DNA of 64,000 bases from Ancylobacter dichloromethanicus. Its GTDB lineage: Bacteria > Pseudomonadota > Alphaproteobacteria > Rhizobiales > Xanthobacteraceae. The stretch is from assembly GCF_018390645.1 (NCBI RefSeq), contig NZ_JAHBGC010000004.1, positions 72,994-136,993 on the forward strand, given 5' to 3'. The notes under the pieces were generated by a model. The model did not search any database. It was not told where the DNA came from and worked only from the letters and a program-made list of their open reading frames with translations. Both the position numbers and the translations under genes were made by a program. Positions 28,005 through 35,565 of this stretch are shown one piece after another. The first letter of the stretch is position 1; each line of letters begins with the position of its first letter.

Positions 28005-28427
28005 ATGCCGACGCATAAGCGCATCCGCCCCTTCAACACGAAGGAGACCTATCCCGAGCAGAAGCTGAACAACGACCTCTCGCAGGGCGTGGTGGCGCGC
28101 GGGACCATGGTGTTCCTGCGCGGGCAGGTGTCGCAGGACCTCGACAGCCGCGAGAGCCTTCATGTCGGCGATGCCGGCGCCCAGACGGCGAAGGCGATGG
28201 CCAACATCAAGATGCTGCTGGAAGAGGCGGGCAGCGAGATGAGCCATATCTGCCGCATCGTCGTCTACCTCACCGACATACGCTACCGCGAGGCGGTGTA
28301 TCAGGAGATGGGCAAGTGGCTGGCCGGGGTGTTCCCCTGCTCCACCGGCCTCGTGGTGCCCGCTCTGGCCCGGCCGGAATGGGTGGTCGAGATCGAGGTC
28401 ACCGCCGTCATTCCCGACCCGACCTGA
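28005..28427 (+). CDS. RidA-family protein
   Basis: A 140-residue RidA/YjgF/UK114 relative, longer than RidA proper (~128) and starting MPTHKRIRPFNTKETYPEQ. Members hydrolyse reactive enamine/imine intermediates or act as ring-opening helpers (e.g. RutC). The proline/charged C-terminal block RPEWVVEIEVTAV is typical; the catalytic Arg of archetypal RidA (in a C-R-V-E-I-like block) is not evident, so it may belong to a non-deaminase subgroup. Fits a pathway that makes unstable nitrogen intermediates. Confidence 0.85.
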   Translation: MPTHKRIRPFNTKETYPEQKLNNDLSQGVVARGTMVFLRGQVSQDLDSRESLHVGDAGAQTAKAMANIKMLLEEAGSEMSHICRIVVYLTDIRYREAVYQEMGKWLAGVFPCSTGLVVPALARPEWVVEIEVTAVIPDPT

Positions 28428-28435
28428 GGCGCGAC

Positions 28436-29110
28436 ATGACCTTCTCGATTTCCGCCCATTGCGCCCGCACCGGCCATTTCGGCATCGCCGTCTCCTCCTC
28501 CTCACCCTGCGTGGCGGCGCGCTGCGCCCATGCCCGCGCCGGGGTCGGGGCGGTGGCGACGCAGAACATCACCGACCCCACGCTGGGGCCGAAGGGACTC
28601 GATCTGATGGCCTCGGGCCTGTCGGCGCCGCAAGCGCTGGCGCGGCTGCGCGCCGAGGGCGCGCATATCGACTACCGGCAGTTCGCGCTGGTCGACGCCA
28701 AGGGCGGCACGGCGGGCTTTTCCGGCGCCCGGACGCTCGGTACCCATCGCGTCGCCGAAGGCGAAGGCGTGGTGGCGGCCGGCAATCTTCTCTCCTCGCC
28801 GCAGGTGCCGCAGGCGATGGTCGACGCCTTCACCGCCGCCCAGGGACCCCTCGGCGATCGGCTGATCGCCGCCATGAAAGCGGCGGTCGCGGCCGGCGGC
28901 GAGGAGGGGCCCGTTCATTCGGCCGGGATGCTGCTGGTCGACAAGGTGGCCTGGCCGGTGGCCGATCTGCGCGTCGACTGGCACGAGGCCGACCCGATCG
29001 GCGCGCTCGGCGATCTGTGGGAATTGTGGAAGCCGCAGATGGAGGCCTATGTCACCCGCGCCCTCGACCCCTCCACCGCGCCCTCCTATGGCGTGCCGGG
29101 GGATGAGTGA
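28436..29110 (+). CDS. DUF1028 family protein (Ntn-hydrolase-like)
   Basis: A 224-residue DUF1028 protein, recognised by MTFSISAHCARTGHFGIAVSS, GVGAVATQNITDP and GLSAPQALARL. The family is related to N-terminal nucleophile hydrolases and often sits beside RidA and amide- or peptide-degradation genes; the activity is undetermined. The start follows the ridA stop by eight bases, so the two are probably co-translated. Its partner gene suggests amide hydrolysis or deamination in the same pathway. Confidence 0.85.
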   Translation: MTFSISAHCARTGHFGIAVSSSSPCVAARCAHARAGVGAVATQNITDPTLGPKGLDLMASGLSAPQALARLRAEGAHIDYRQFALVDAKGGTAGFSGARTLGTHRVAEGEGVVAAGNLLSSPQVPQAMVDAFTAAQGPLGDRLIAAMKAAVAAGGEEGPVHSAGMLLVDKVAWPVADLRVDWHEADPIGALGDLWELWKPQMEAYVTRALDPSTAPSYGVPGDE

Positions 29111-29130
29111 GGGGGCGGCGGATAGCGGCT

Positions 29131-29257
29131 GCGTGCTTCGAGACGCGGGGCGATGCCCCGCTCCTCAGCATGACGAGGCGCCGCCGCCAGCAACGCTTCT
29201 GCATTTTGGACAACCGCCGTCATGCCGAGGCGCGCGCGAGCGCGCCTCGAAGCACGC
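29131..29257. repeat. paired inverted REP-like elements between DUF1028 and hbpS-like genes
   Basis: Copy at 29131-29176 shares 39 identical contiguous bases with 21749-21787, then differs by one base. The inverted partner at 29219-29257 ends in CGAAGCACGC. The pair fills most of the 193-base gap inside an otherwise tight operon, an arrangement like BIMEs of enterobacteria. No gene is seen in the gap. Confidence 0.8.
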
Positions 29258-29303
29258 AGTGCCGCTCCGCCAGCCCCCTTTCCGCCAGCCACGCGAGGCC
29301 CTC

Positions 29304-29729
29304 ATGTCCGTCACCCGCCCGGCCCTGAAGCTCACCCATGACGGCGCGCTGAAAATGCTCGCCGCCGCCGTCGCCCGGGCGACCGAGATGGGGGTGCCGC
29401 AGAACGTCAACATCGTCGACGAGGGCGGCAACCTGCTGGCCTTCGTGCGTATGGACGGCGCCAAGCTGCTCTCGCGCGAGACCTCGCTGTCCAAGGCGAT
29501 CACCGCCGCTTCGCACCGCCAGCCGAGTTCGCGGCTGAACCCGGCCGACGAGATCAAGCTCTCGCTCGCCGCCGGCCAGCGCCTCACCAATCTGGAAGGC
29601 GGCCTGCCGATCATGTTCGACGGCGTCTGCGTCGGCGGCATCGGGGTCGGCTCAGGCAAGGGGGCGGAGGATGTCGAGGTGGCGCGCGCCGCGCTGGCCG
29701 CCATCGGGGCACAGGACCAGATCCCGTGA
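29304..29729 (+). CDS. GlcG/HbpS family protein
   Basis: A 141-residue protein of the GlcG/HbpS (haem-degrading/haem-binding) family, alpha-beta-alpha sandwich. Features: LTHDGALKMLAAAVARA, the NVNIVDEGGNLLAFVRMDGA core and a C-terminal GVCVGGIGVGSGKGAEDVEVARAAL. The family occurs in glycolate and diol operons and in aromatic-degradation clusters as an accessory of unknown chemistry. ATG at 29304. The stop overlaps the GTG of the next gene. Confidence 0.85.
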   Translation: MSVTRPALKLTHDGALKMLAAAVARATEMGVPQNVNIVDEGGNLLAFVRMDGAKLLSRETSLSKAITAASHRQPSSRLNPADEIKLSLAAGQRLTNLEGGLPIMFDGVCVGGIGVGSGKGAEDVEVARAALAAIGAQDQIP

Positions 29730-30352
29730 AGCTGCTCCACGCCCCCACATCCCCCTTCGTGCGCAAGGTCATGGTCGTCGCGCGGGAGACCGGCCTCGCG
29801 GACCGGATCGAGACCGTCTTCAACGCCGCCAGCCCGCTTCAGCGCGACCCGGCGCTGACCAGCCTCAACCCGCTCGGCAAGATCCCGGTGCTGCTGCTGG
29901 ACGACGGCACCGCGCTCTATGACAGCGCCGTCATCTGCGAATATCTCGCCGACCTCGCCGGCGACACCGCGATCTTCCCCACCGGCCCGGCGCGCTGGCC
30001 GGCGCTGACCCTGCAGGCGCTCGGCGACGGGTTGCTCGATGCCGCCGTCGGCAACCGCTACGAGAGCGTGATGCGTCCGGCGGCGCTGCGCTGGCCGGAC
30101 TGGTCGCAGGCGCAGATGGCCAAGATCGCGGGCGCGCTCGACACCGTCGAGGCGATGGCGCGCGCCGGCCGCATCGGCCCGACGCTCCACCATATCGGTC
30201 TCATCACCCTCGGCTGCGCGCTGGGCTATCTCGACTTCCGCTACGCCGATCTGGGCTGGCGCGAGGGCCGCCCGGCGACGGCGCAATGGTTCGCCGCCTT
30301 CGACGCCCGCCCGGCCATGGAAGCCACCCGCCCGCGTGAGCGCACGGCCTGA
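29726..30352 (+). CDS. glutathione S-transferase family protein
   Basis: A 208-residue GST. The N-terminal thioredoxin-like domain opens MKLLHAPTSPFVRKVMVVARE, with SPFVRKV at the usual active-site Ser position. It includes NPLGKIPVLLLDDG with the cis-Pro, and DSAVICEYLAD. The C-terminal helical domain follows from ~residue 85. GTG start at 29726 overlaps the preceding TGA. In catabolic operons such proteins act as isomerases or dehalogenases; no specific reaction can be read here. Confidence 0.88.
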   Translation: MKLLHAPTSPFVRKVMVVARETGLADRIETVFNAASPLQRDPALTSLNPLGKIPVLLLDDGTALYDSAVICEYLADLAGDTAIFPTGPARWPALTLQALGDGLLDAAVGNRYESVMRPAALRWPDWSQAQMAKIAGALDTVEAMARAGRIGPTLHHIGLITLGCALGYLDFRYADLGWREGRPATAQWFAAFDARPAMEATRPRERTA

Positions 30353-30364
30353 CCTCGTACCGAA

Positions 30365-30835
30365 ATGGCGTGGAATATCATGAGCCTGCCGCAAGTCCGC
30401 CTGTTCGTGCTCAACGGCGCCAACACCAATCTCTATGGCCTCGACCCGACCGGGCCCTATGGCGCCCTGACGCTTGACGACATCGCGCAGGATTGCGGGG
30501 CGCGGGCGCAAGCCCTTGGCGCGACGGTGGATTTCCGACAGACCAACCATGAAGGCGTGCTGGTCGACTGGATTCAGGAGGCGCGGACGGCAGCCGACGG
30601 CATCGTCATCAATGCCGGCAGCCTCTCCTACACCTCCATCGCGCTGCTCGACGCGCTGGCGGCCGTCGCCCGGCCGGCGATCCAGGTGCATGTCAGCAAC
30701 GTGTTCCAGCGCGAGGCTTTCCGCCATCACGCCCCGCTGGCCGCGGCGGTGACCGGCTGCATCGTCGGGCTCGGGCCGGAGGGCTATGGCGTCGCGGTAG
30801 AGGCGCTGGTCGCGCACATAAGGCGGATTCAGTAA
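30365..30835 (+). CDS. type II 3-dehydroquinase-like protein (AroQ fold)
   Basis: A 156-residue protein with the AroQ layout: FVLNGANTNLYG (AroQ: LNGPNLNLLG), the flexible-loop Tyr32 (GPYGALTLDDI), NAGSLSYTSIALLDAL (AroQ: NPGAYTHTS) and HVSNVFQREAFRHH. Canonical AroQ dehydrates 3-dehydroquinate in the shikimate or quinate pathway. The NAG for NPG change and its place in a catabolic operon suggest a paralogue for a different cyclic substrate. Alternative start at 30380 (MSLPQ); neither has a strong ribosome binding site. Confidence 0.75.
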   Translation: MAWNIMSLPQVRLFVLNGANTNLYGLDPTGPYGALTLDDIAQDCGARAQALGATVDFRQTNHEGVLVDWIQEARTAADGIVINAGSLSYTSIALLDALAAVARPAIQVHVSNVFQREAFRHHAPLAAAVTGCIVGLGPEGYGVAVEALVAHIRRIQ

Positions 30836-30865
30836 GTCATACTATTGTTTTAAAAAGATAATTTA

Positions 30866-30891
30866 TCATATTGTGCTGCACTACAATATGA
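30866..30891. promoter_or_regulatory. inverted repeat upstream of the F420 operon
   Basis: TCATATTGT (30866-30874) and ACAATATGA (30883-30891) are perfect 9-bp arms around an 8-bp spacer. They lie 35 bases before the start of the F420-dependent dehydrogenase in a markedly AT-rich 91-base gap. Probable regulator site; no regulator gene is adjacent. Confidence 0.5.
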
Positions 30892-30926
30892 CTCTATGAT
30901 CCTTCCGCTTGACGGTGGGAGGGGTG

Positions 30927-31928
30927 ATGCTCAGGCTCGGCTACAAGGCATCGGCGGAACAGTTCGATGCGCGCAGGCTGCTGGACTACGCCGTTCTGGC
31001 GGAAGGCTGCGGCTTCGATTCCGTGTTTGTCAGCGATCATTTCCAGCCCTGGCGCCACACTGGCGGGCACGCGCCGTCCGCTATCGCCTGGCTCGGCGCG
31101 CTGGGCGCCTCGACCTCGCGTATCGTGATGGGCACCAGCGTGCTGACCCCCACTTTCCGCCATCACCCCTCCATGGTCGCCCAGGCCTTCGGCACGCTCG
31201 GCCAGCTTTATCCCGGCCGCCTCATTCTCGGCGTCGGCTCGGGGGAATCGTTGAACGAAGTTCCGGCCACCGGCGCGCCCTGGCCGGAGATGAAGGAGCG
31301 TTTCGCCCGCCTGCGCGAAGCCGTACGGCTGATCCGCCAGCTCTGGACCGAGGAGAGGGTCAGCTTTGAAGGCGCCTTCTACAAAACCGAGCGCGCCACC
31401 ATCTATGACAAACCGGAAGAGCCGGTTCCGATCTACATTGCCGGCGCCGGGCCGATGGTGGCGAAATTCGCCGGACGGGCCGGGGACGGCTTCATCTGCA
31501 CCAGCGGCAAGCCGTGGGAGCTTTACCGCGAAACGCTGCTGCCCAATGTCGCCGCCGGGCTGGAGGAGGCCGGGCGGGCCGGGGATTACGACCGCATGAT
31601 CGAGATGAAGGTGTCGTTCGACACCGACAAGGCAAGGGCGCTGGCCGACACGAGGAACTGGGCGGCGCTGGCGCTGTCGCCGGAGGAGAAGCACTCGGTG
31701 GAGGACCCCTTGGAAATGGAGCGTCTCGCCGATGCGCTGCCGGCCGAGCGCGCGGCCAGCCGCTGGATCGTCTCCGATGACGCCGACGCCCATGTCGAGC
31801 GCATCCGCCCCTATGTCGAACTCGGCTTCCGGCATCTGGTGTTTCATGCCCCCGGCGAGGACCAGGAACGGTTCCTGAGGCTCTATGCCCGTGCCGTGCT
31901 GCCGAAGCTGCGCGCGGCCTTCGGTTGA
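30927..31928 (+). CDS. fgd: F420-dependent glucose-6-phosphate dehydrogenase
   Basis: A 333-residue luciferase-like TIM-barrel enzyme that oxidises glucose-6-phosphate to 6-phosphogluconolactone while reducing F420. It closely resembles what I recall of mycobacterial Fgd1: [47 protein letters not shown] and [10 protein letters not shown]. Catalytic residues appear as Asp37, His38, Trp42 and Glu107. The phosphate-binding trio appears as Lys195, Lys255 and Arg279, at offsets consistent with the Fgd1 positions. ATG at 30927 has GGGAGG four bases upstream. The cofE gene starts three bases after its stop, so cofactor synthesis and reduction are co-expressed. Confidence 0.88.
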   Translation: MLRLGYKASAEQFDARRLLDYAVLAEGCGFDSVFVSDHFQPWRHTGGHAPSAIAWLGALGASTSRIVMGTSVLTPTFRHHPSMVAQAFGTLGQLYPGRLILGVGSGESLNEVPATGAPWPEMKERFARLREAVRLIRQLWTEERVSFEGAFYKTERATIYDKPEEPVPIYIAGAGPMVAKFAGRAGDGFICTSGKPWELYRETLLPNVAAGLEEAGRAGDYDRMIEMKVSFDTDKARALADTRNWAALALSPEEKHSVEDPLEMERLADALPAERAASRWIVSDDADAHVERIRPYVELGFRHLVFHAPGEDQERFLRLYARAVLPKLRAAFG

Positions 31929-31931
31929 GCC

Positions 31932-32705
31932 ATGGTCACTACGCCCGCCCGCCTCGAACTGGTCGCGCTGCCGGACTTTCCCTTGGTGGCGCAAGGCGAT
32001 GACCTCGCCCATCTGATCCTTGAGGGAGTGGCGCGGGCCGGGCTGGAGCTGCGTGACGGGGATGTCGTCGTGCTGGCGCAGAAGATCGTCTCCAAGGCGG
32101 AGGGGCGGCTGGTGGACCTCGCCGGCGTGGAGCCGTCCCCCGAGGCGCGGGCGCTGGCGGCGCAGGTGCTGAAGGACCCGCGCCTGGTGGAGCTGGTGCT
32201 GCGCGAGAGCCGGCGCGTGGTGCGCGCCCGGCCGCATGTGCTGATCGTCGAGCACCGGCTCGGGCTGATCATGGCCAATGCCGGCATCGACCAGTCCAAT
32301 GTCGACGCCGGCGGGCGCGAGGTGGCGCTGCTGCTGCCGCAGGACCCGGATGCCAGCGCGCACGGGCTTCATGCGCGGCTGCGCGAGACCTGCGGGGCCG
32401 CGGTCGGCGTGGTGATCAACGACAGTTTCGGCCGCCCCTGGCGGCGCGGCACCACGGGCATCGCCATCGGCGCGGCGGGGCTGCCGGCGCTGGTCGACCG
32501 TCGCGGCGAGCCGGACCTGTTCGGCCGGCCGTTGCAGGTGACGATGATCGGTTTTGCCGACGAGATCGCCGCTTCCGCCTCGCTGCTGATGGGGCCGGCC
32601 GATGAGGGGCGCCCGGTCGTTGTGGTGCGGGGCCTGCAGTGGAATGCGCCCATGGGCCCGGCGGCCGATCTGATCCGCCCCGAGGCGGAGGACCTGTTCC
32701 GATGA
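31932..32705 (+). CDS. cofE: coenzyme F420-0:L-glutamate ligase, single domain
   Basis: A 257-residue CofE, which adds L-glutamates to F420-0 using GTP. Signatures: DVVVLAQKIVSKAEGR, IMANAGIDQSNVD and INDSFGRPWRRGTTG (metal and nucleotide site). It lacks the C-terminal FMN reductase domain of actinobacterial FbiB (~450 residues). This speaks against the phosphoenolpyruvate route that needs that domain. ATG at 31932; the stop overlaps the cofD start (ATGA). Confidence 0.92.
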   Translation: MVTTPARLELVALPDFPLVAQGDDLAHLILEGVARAGLELRDGDVVVLAQKIVSKAEGRLVDLAGVEPSPEARALAAQVLKDPRLVELVLRESRRVVRARPHVLIVEHRLGLIMANAGIDQSNVDAGGREVALLLPQDPDASAHGLHARLRETCGAAVGVVINDSFGRPWRRGTTGIAIGAAGLPALVDRRGEPDLFGRPLQVTMIGFADEIAASASLLMGPADEGRPVVVVRGLQWNAPMGPAADLIRPEAEDLFR

Positions 32706-33652
32706 GCGGAGGCCATGTCATTGCGCTTTCCGGCGGCATTGGCGGCGCCAAGCTGGCGCTGGGCCTCGACCGCGTGCTGGCGCCGGGCCAGCTCACCGTC
32801 ATTGCCAATACCGGCGACGATTTCCGCCATCTCGGCCTGCACATTTCGCCCGATATCGACACGCTGCTCTACACGCTGGCCGGCCTCGACGACCCGGCGA
32901 AGGGCTGGGGGCGACGCGACGAGAGCTGGACCTTCATGCGCGCGCTTGCGGAACTGGGCGGGGAGACCTGGTTCCAGCTCGGCGACGGCGACCTCGCCAC
33001 CCATGTCGAGCGCACAAGGCGGCTTGGCGAGGGGGAGAGCCTCTCGCAGGTGACGGATGCGTTGCGGCGCCGGCTCGGCATCGGCTCGGCCATCGTGCCG
33101 ATGAGCGACGACCCGGTGGCGACGCGGGTCAATACCGATGAGGGCTGGCTGGATTTCCAGCATTATTTCGTGCGCCGACGCTGCGAGCCACGGGTGAGCG
33201 GCCTCGACTTCGTGGGGGCAGGCGAGGCGCGCCTGGCGCCGGAGGCAGCGGCGGCGTTCCGCGCGCCCGGCCTGCGGGCGGTGGTGCTGTGCCCCTCCAA
33301 CCCCTATCTCAGCGTCGATCCCATTCTCGCCGTGCCCGGCCTGCGGGCGGCGCTGGAGCGGTGCGCGGCGCCGGTCATCGCGGTCTCGCCGATCATCGCC
33401 GGGCAGGCGGTGAAGGGGCCGACGGCGAAGATGATGACCGAACTCGGGCTGGAGCCGGGCGCGGCGACGGTGGCGCGGCACTATGGGGGACTGATCGACG
33501 CCTTCGTCATCGACGCCGCCGATGCCGGCCTCGCGATCGCGGGGCTCACGGTCGCCGCGACGCCGACGCTGATGCGCAGCCTCGACGACAGGATGCGCCT
33601 TGCCCGCTTCGTGCTCGCCCTCGCGGACAGGCTGGCGGGGGCGCGGGCGTGA
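32702..33652 (+). CDS. cofD: 2-phospho-L-lactate transferase, F420 biosynthesis
   Basis: A 316-residue CofD that joins the guanylylated phospho-acid to the deazaflavin FO to give (dehydro) F420-0. Signatures: IALSGGIGGAKLALGL (start), VIANTGDDFRHLGLHISPDIDT, MSDDPVATRV, CPSNPYLSVDPIL and SPIIAGQAVKGPTAKMM. Length is normal (~310-330). It overlaps cofE by four bases and cofC by four bases, a tightly coupled operon. Confidence 0.95.
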   Translation: MSGGHVIALSGGIGGAKLALGLDRVLAPGQLTVIANTGDDFRHLGLHISPDIDTLLYTLAGLDDPAKGWGRRDESWTFMRALAELGGETWFQLGDGDLATHVERTRRLGEGESLSQVTDALRRRLGIGSAIVPMSDDPVATRVNTDEGWLDFQHYFVRRRCEPRVSGLDFVGAGEARLAPEAAAAFRAPGLRAVVLCPSNPYLSVDPILAVPGLRAALERCAAPVIAVSPIIAGQAVKGPTAKMMTELGLEPGAATVARHYGGLIDAFVIDAADAGLAIAGLTVAATPTLMRSLDDRMRLARFVLALADRLAGARA

Positions 33653-34314
33653 GCACGGCGCGCGGCGGCGTCTGGGCGGTCGTGCCGGTGAAGGAATTCG
33701 CCTTCGCCAAGCAGCGGCTCGCGGGGGAGTTCACGCCCTCGTTCCGGCACCGGCTGGCGCAGGCCATGCTGTGCGACGTGCTGGCGGCGCTGCGCGGGGC
33801 GCGGCAACTGGCCGGATTCGCCGTGATCACCGCCGATCCGGAGGCCGGCCGGCTGGCGCAGGATTTCGGCGGGCGATGGCTGGTCGAGACCCCCGTGCGT
33901 GGGCTGAACGCCGCCGTGAGCGCGGCGGCGGCGGTGCTCGGCGCGGAAGGGCGTGGCGGCATGCTGGTGCTGCCGGGGGACATCCCGGCGGTGACCTCGG
34001 CAGAGGTCGACGCGCTCATTGCGGGCCATGGCGCGGGGCGGGCGGTCAGCCTCGTCGCGGCGCATGACGGGCAGGGCACCAATGCCGTTCTCGTCTCCCC
34101 GCCCGGGATGATGACCTTCGCCTTCGGGCCGATGAGTTTTTCGCGACATCGCGCCGGTGCGCAGGCGCTCGGCTTCGTGCCGCGATGCCCCGATCCGGCG
34201 CGGTTTCCCGGCCTTGCGCTCGATGTCGACACCGCGGAGCAGGTGCGCCGGCTCGCAGGTCTGCTCCCCTGTTCGCGCACGCGCCGGCTGCTGGCGGCCG
34301 AGGGTTGCCCATAA
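33649..34314 (+). CDS. cofC: 2-phospho-L-lactate (or 3-phosphoglycerate) guanylyltransferase
   Basis: A 221-residue nucleotidyltransferase-fold CofC activating a phospho-acid with GTP for F420 synthesis. Features: WAVVPVKEFAFAKQRLAGEFT, LVLPGDIPAVTSAEVDALI, DGQGTNAVLVSPP and FGPMSFSRH. GTG at 33649 overlaps the cofD stop. Specificity (2-phospholactate, 3-phosphoglycerate or PEP) sets which F420 form is made and cannot be decided by eye. Last gene of the fgd-cofEDC operon; no clear terminator seen in the following 150 bases. Confidence 0.9.
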   Translation: MSTARGGVWAVVPVKEFAFAKQRLAGEFTPSFRHRLAQAMLCDVLAALRGARQLAGFAVITADPEAGRLAQDFGGRWLVETPVRGLNAAVSAAAAVLGAEGRGGMLVLPGDIPAVTSAEVDALIAGHGAGRAVSLVAAHDGQGTNAVLVSPPGMMTFAFGPMSFSRHRAGAQALGFVPRCPDPARFPGLALDVDTAEQVRRLAGLLPCSRTRRLLAAEGCP

Positions 34315-34415
34315 TCGATGCAGCGGGTTCGCCCGCGATGACGATTTGAGCAGGCGGAGCCAGCCCCGATGCGCATCCGGCTCAGTTATTCTGAGTTTCT
34401 ATAGACCAGCACACT

Positions 34416-34432
34416 TTGGCACAGAACTTGGA
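34416..34432 (+). promoter_or_regulatory. near-consensus sigma-54 promoter before the ABC/GMC operon
   Basis: TTGGCAC, five bases, then TTGGA: this matches the RpoN -24 element (TGGCAC) and spacing (GG, ten bases, then the -12 pair), but the -12 GC is GG. It lies 32 bases before the first gene. The changed -12 makes it doubtful. Confidence 0.3.
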
Positions 34433-34464
34433 TTGATCATCGGCATAGCCCTCTGGAGTGCCGG

Positions 34465-35565
34465 ATGTCGTCCATCGCTTTCGTATCGGTTTCCAAGCGC
34501 TACGGCGACGTCGACGCGGTGAAGGCGTTCGACCTCTCCTGCGCGCCGGGAGAAATGCTCGCCTTGCTCGGCCCGTCCGGCTGCGGCAAGAGCACGACGC
34601 TGAAGATGGCGGCGGGGATCGAGAGCGTCTCCTCCGGCGAGATCTATTTCGGCGACCGTCCGGTGTCCGGCCTCGCGCCGGGCGCGCGCAACATCGCCAT
34701 GGTGTTCGAGGATTACGCGCTCTATCCGCGCATGAGCGTGTGGGAGAACGTCGCCTTCCCGCTGAAGGTGCGCGGCATCACCGGCCAGCCGGCGGCGCAG
34801 CGCATCGGCGAGGTGCTGCAGCTTCTCGGCCTGCGGCAGATGGCCGAGCAGGATGTGAGCGGCCTGTCCGGCGGCGCCCAGCAGCGGGTGGCGATCGGCC
34901 GGGCGCTGGTGCGCGACCCGGAAGTGATCCTGTTCGACGAGCCGCTCTCGCATCTCGACGCCGACCAGAAGGTGCAGCTGCGCGCCGAGATCAAGCGGCT
35001 GCAGAAGCTGCGGCAGGTGACCTCGATCCTCGTCACCCACGACCAGACCGAGGCCATCGCCATGGCCGACCGGGTGGCGGTGATGAACCATGGCGTGCTG
35101 CAGCAGGTGGGCGCGCCGCAGGACCTCTATGAGCGCCCGGCCAATCTCTTCGTCGCCAATTTTATCGGCGAGCCGCCGATGAACCTGATGAAGGCCGCTT
35201 TCGCCGGGGGCGGGCGCGTGGTCGGGGGAGGGTGGTCGGCCACGCCCGACGCCGCCCGCCTCGGCGTGCTGACACAAGGCGAGGGCGCGATCATCGCCGG
35301 CATCCGGCCCGAGCATGTCGCGGTGAATCCGCCGGAGATGCCGGGCGAGGCGCAGGGCGTCATCGTCTACCGCGAGCCGCGCGGCGATGCCGACGTGCTC
35401 ACCGTCGCTCTCGGCACCGGCGATGGCGGCGGCGAAAAGCTGATCGCGGAGATCCCCGGTCCCTCGCCCTGGCGGGCCGGCGACCGGGTGTCGCTGGGCC
35501 TCGACGTGAAAAGCCTGCTGATCTTCGACGCCGCAACCACCCGCAACCGGGAGGCACTGCAATGA
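34465..35565 (+). CDS. ABC sugar-type importer ATPase 1
   Basis: A 366-residue carbohydrate-type (CUT1/UgpC) nucleotide-binding subunit: Walker A GPSGCGKST, signature LSGGAQQRVAIGRA, Walker B VILFDEPLSHLD, switch His in LVTHDQ and a C-terminal TOBE domain. The usual Q-loop Gln is Glu (VFEDYALYP). It overlaps the second ATPase gene by four bases (ATGA), implying a heterodimer as in glycerol-type GlpS/GlpT importers. ATG at 34465 follows GGAG. Confidence 0.92.
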   Translation: MSSIAFVSVSKRYGDVDAVKAFDLSCAPGEMLALLGPSGCGKSTTLKMAAGIESVSSGEIYFGDRPVSGLAPGARNIAMVFEDYALYPRMSVWENVAFPLKVRGITGQPAAQRIGEVLQLLGLRQMAEQDVSGLSGGAQQRVAIGRALVRDPEVILFDEPLSHLDADQKVQLRAEIKRLQKLRQVTSILVTHDQTEAIAMADRVAVMNHGVLQQVGAPQDLYERPANLFVANFIGEPPMNLMKAAFAGGGRVVGGGWSATPDAARLGVLTQGEGAIIAGIRPEHVAVNPPEMPGEAQGVIVYREPRGDADVLTVALGTGDGGGEKLIAEIPGPSPWRAGDRVSLGLDVKSLLIFDAATTRNREALQ

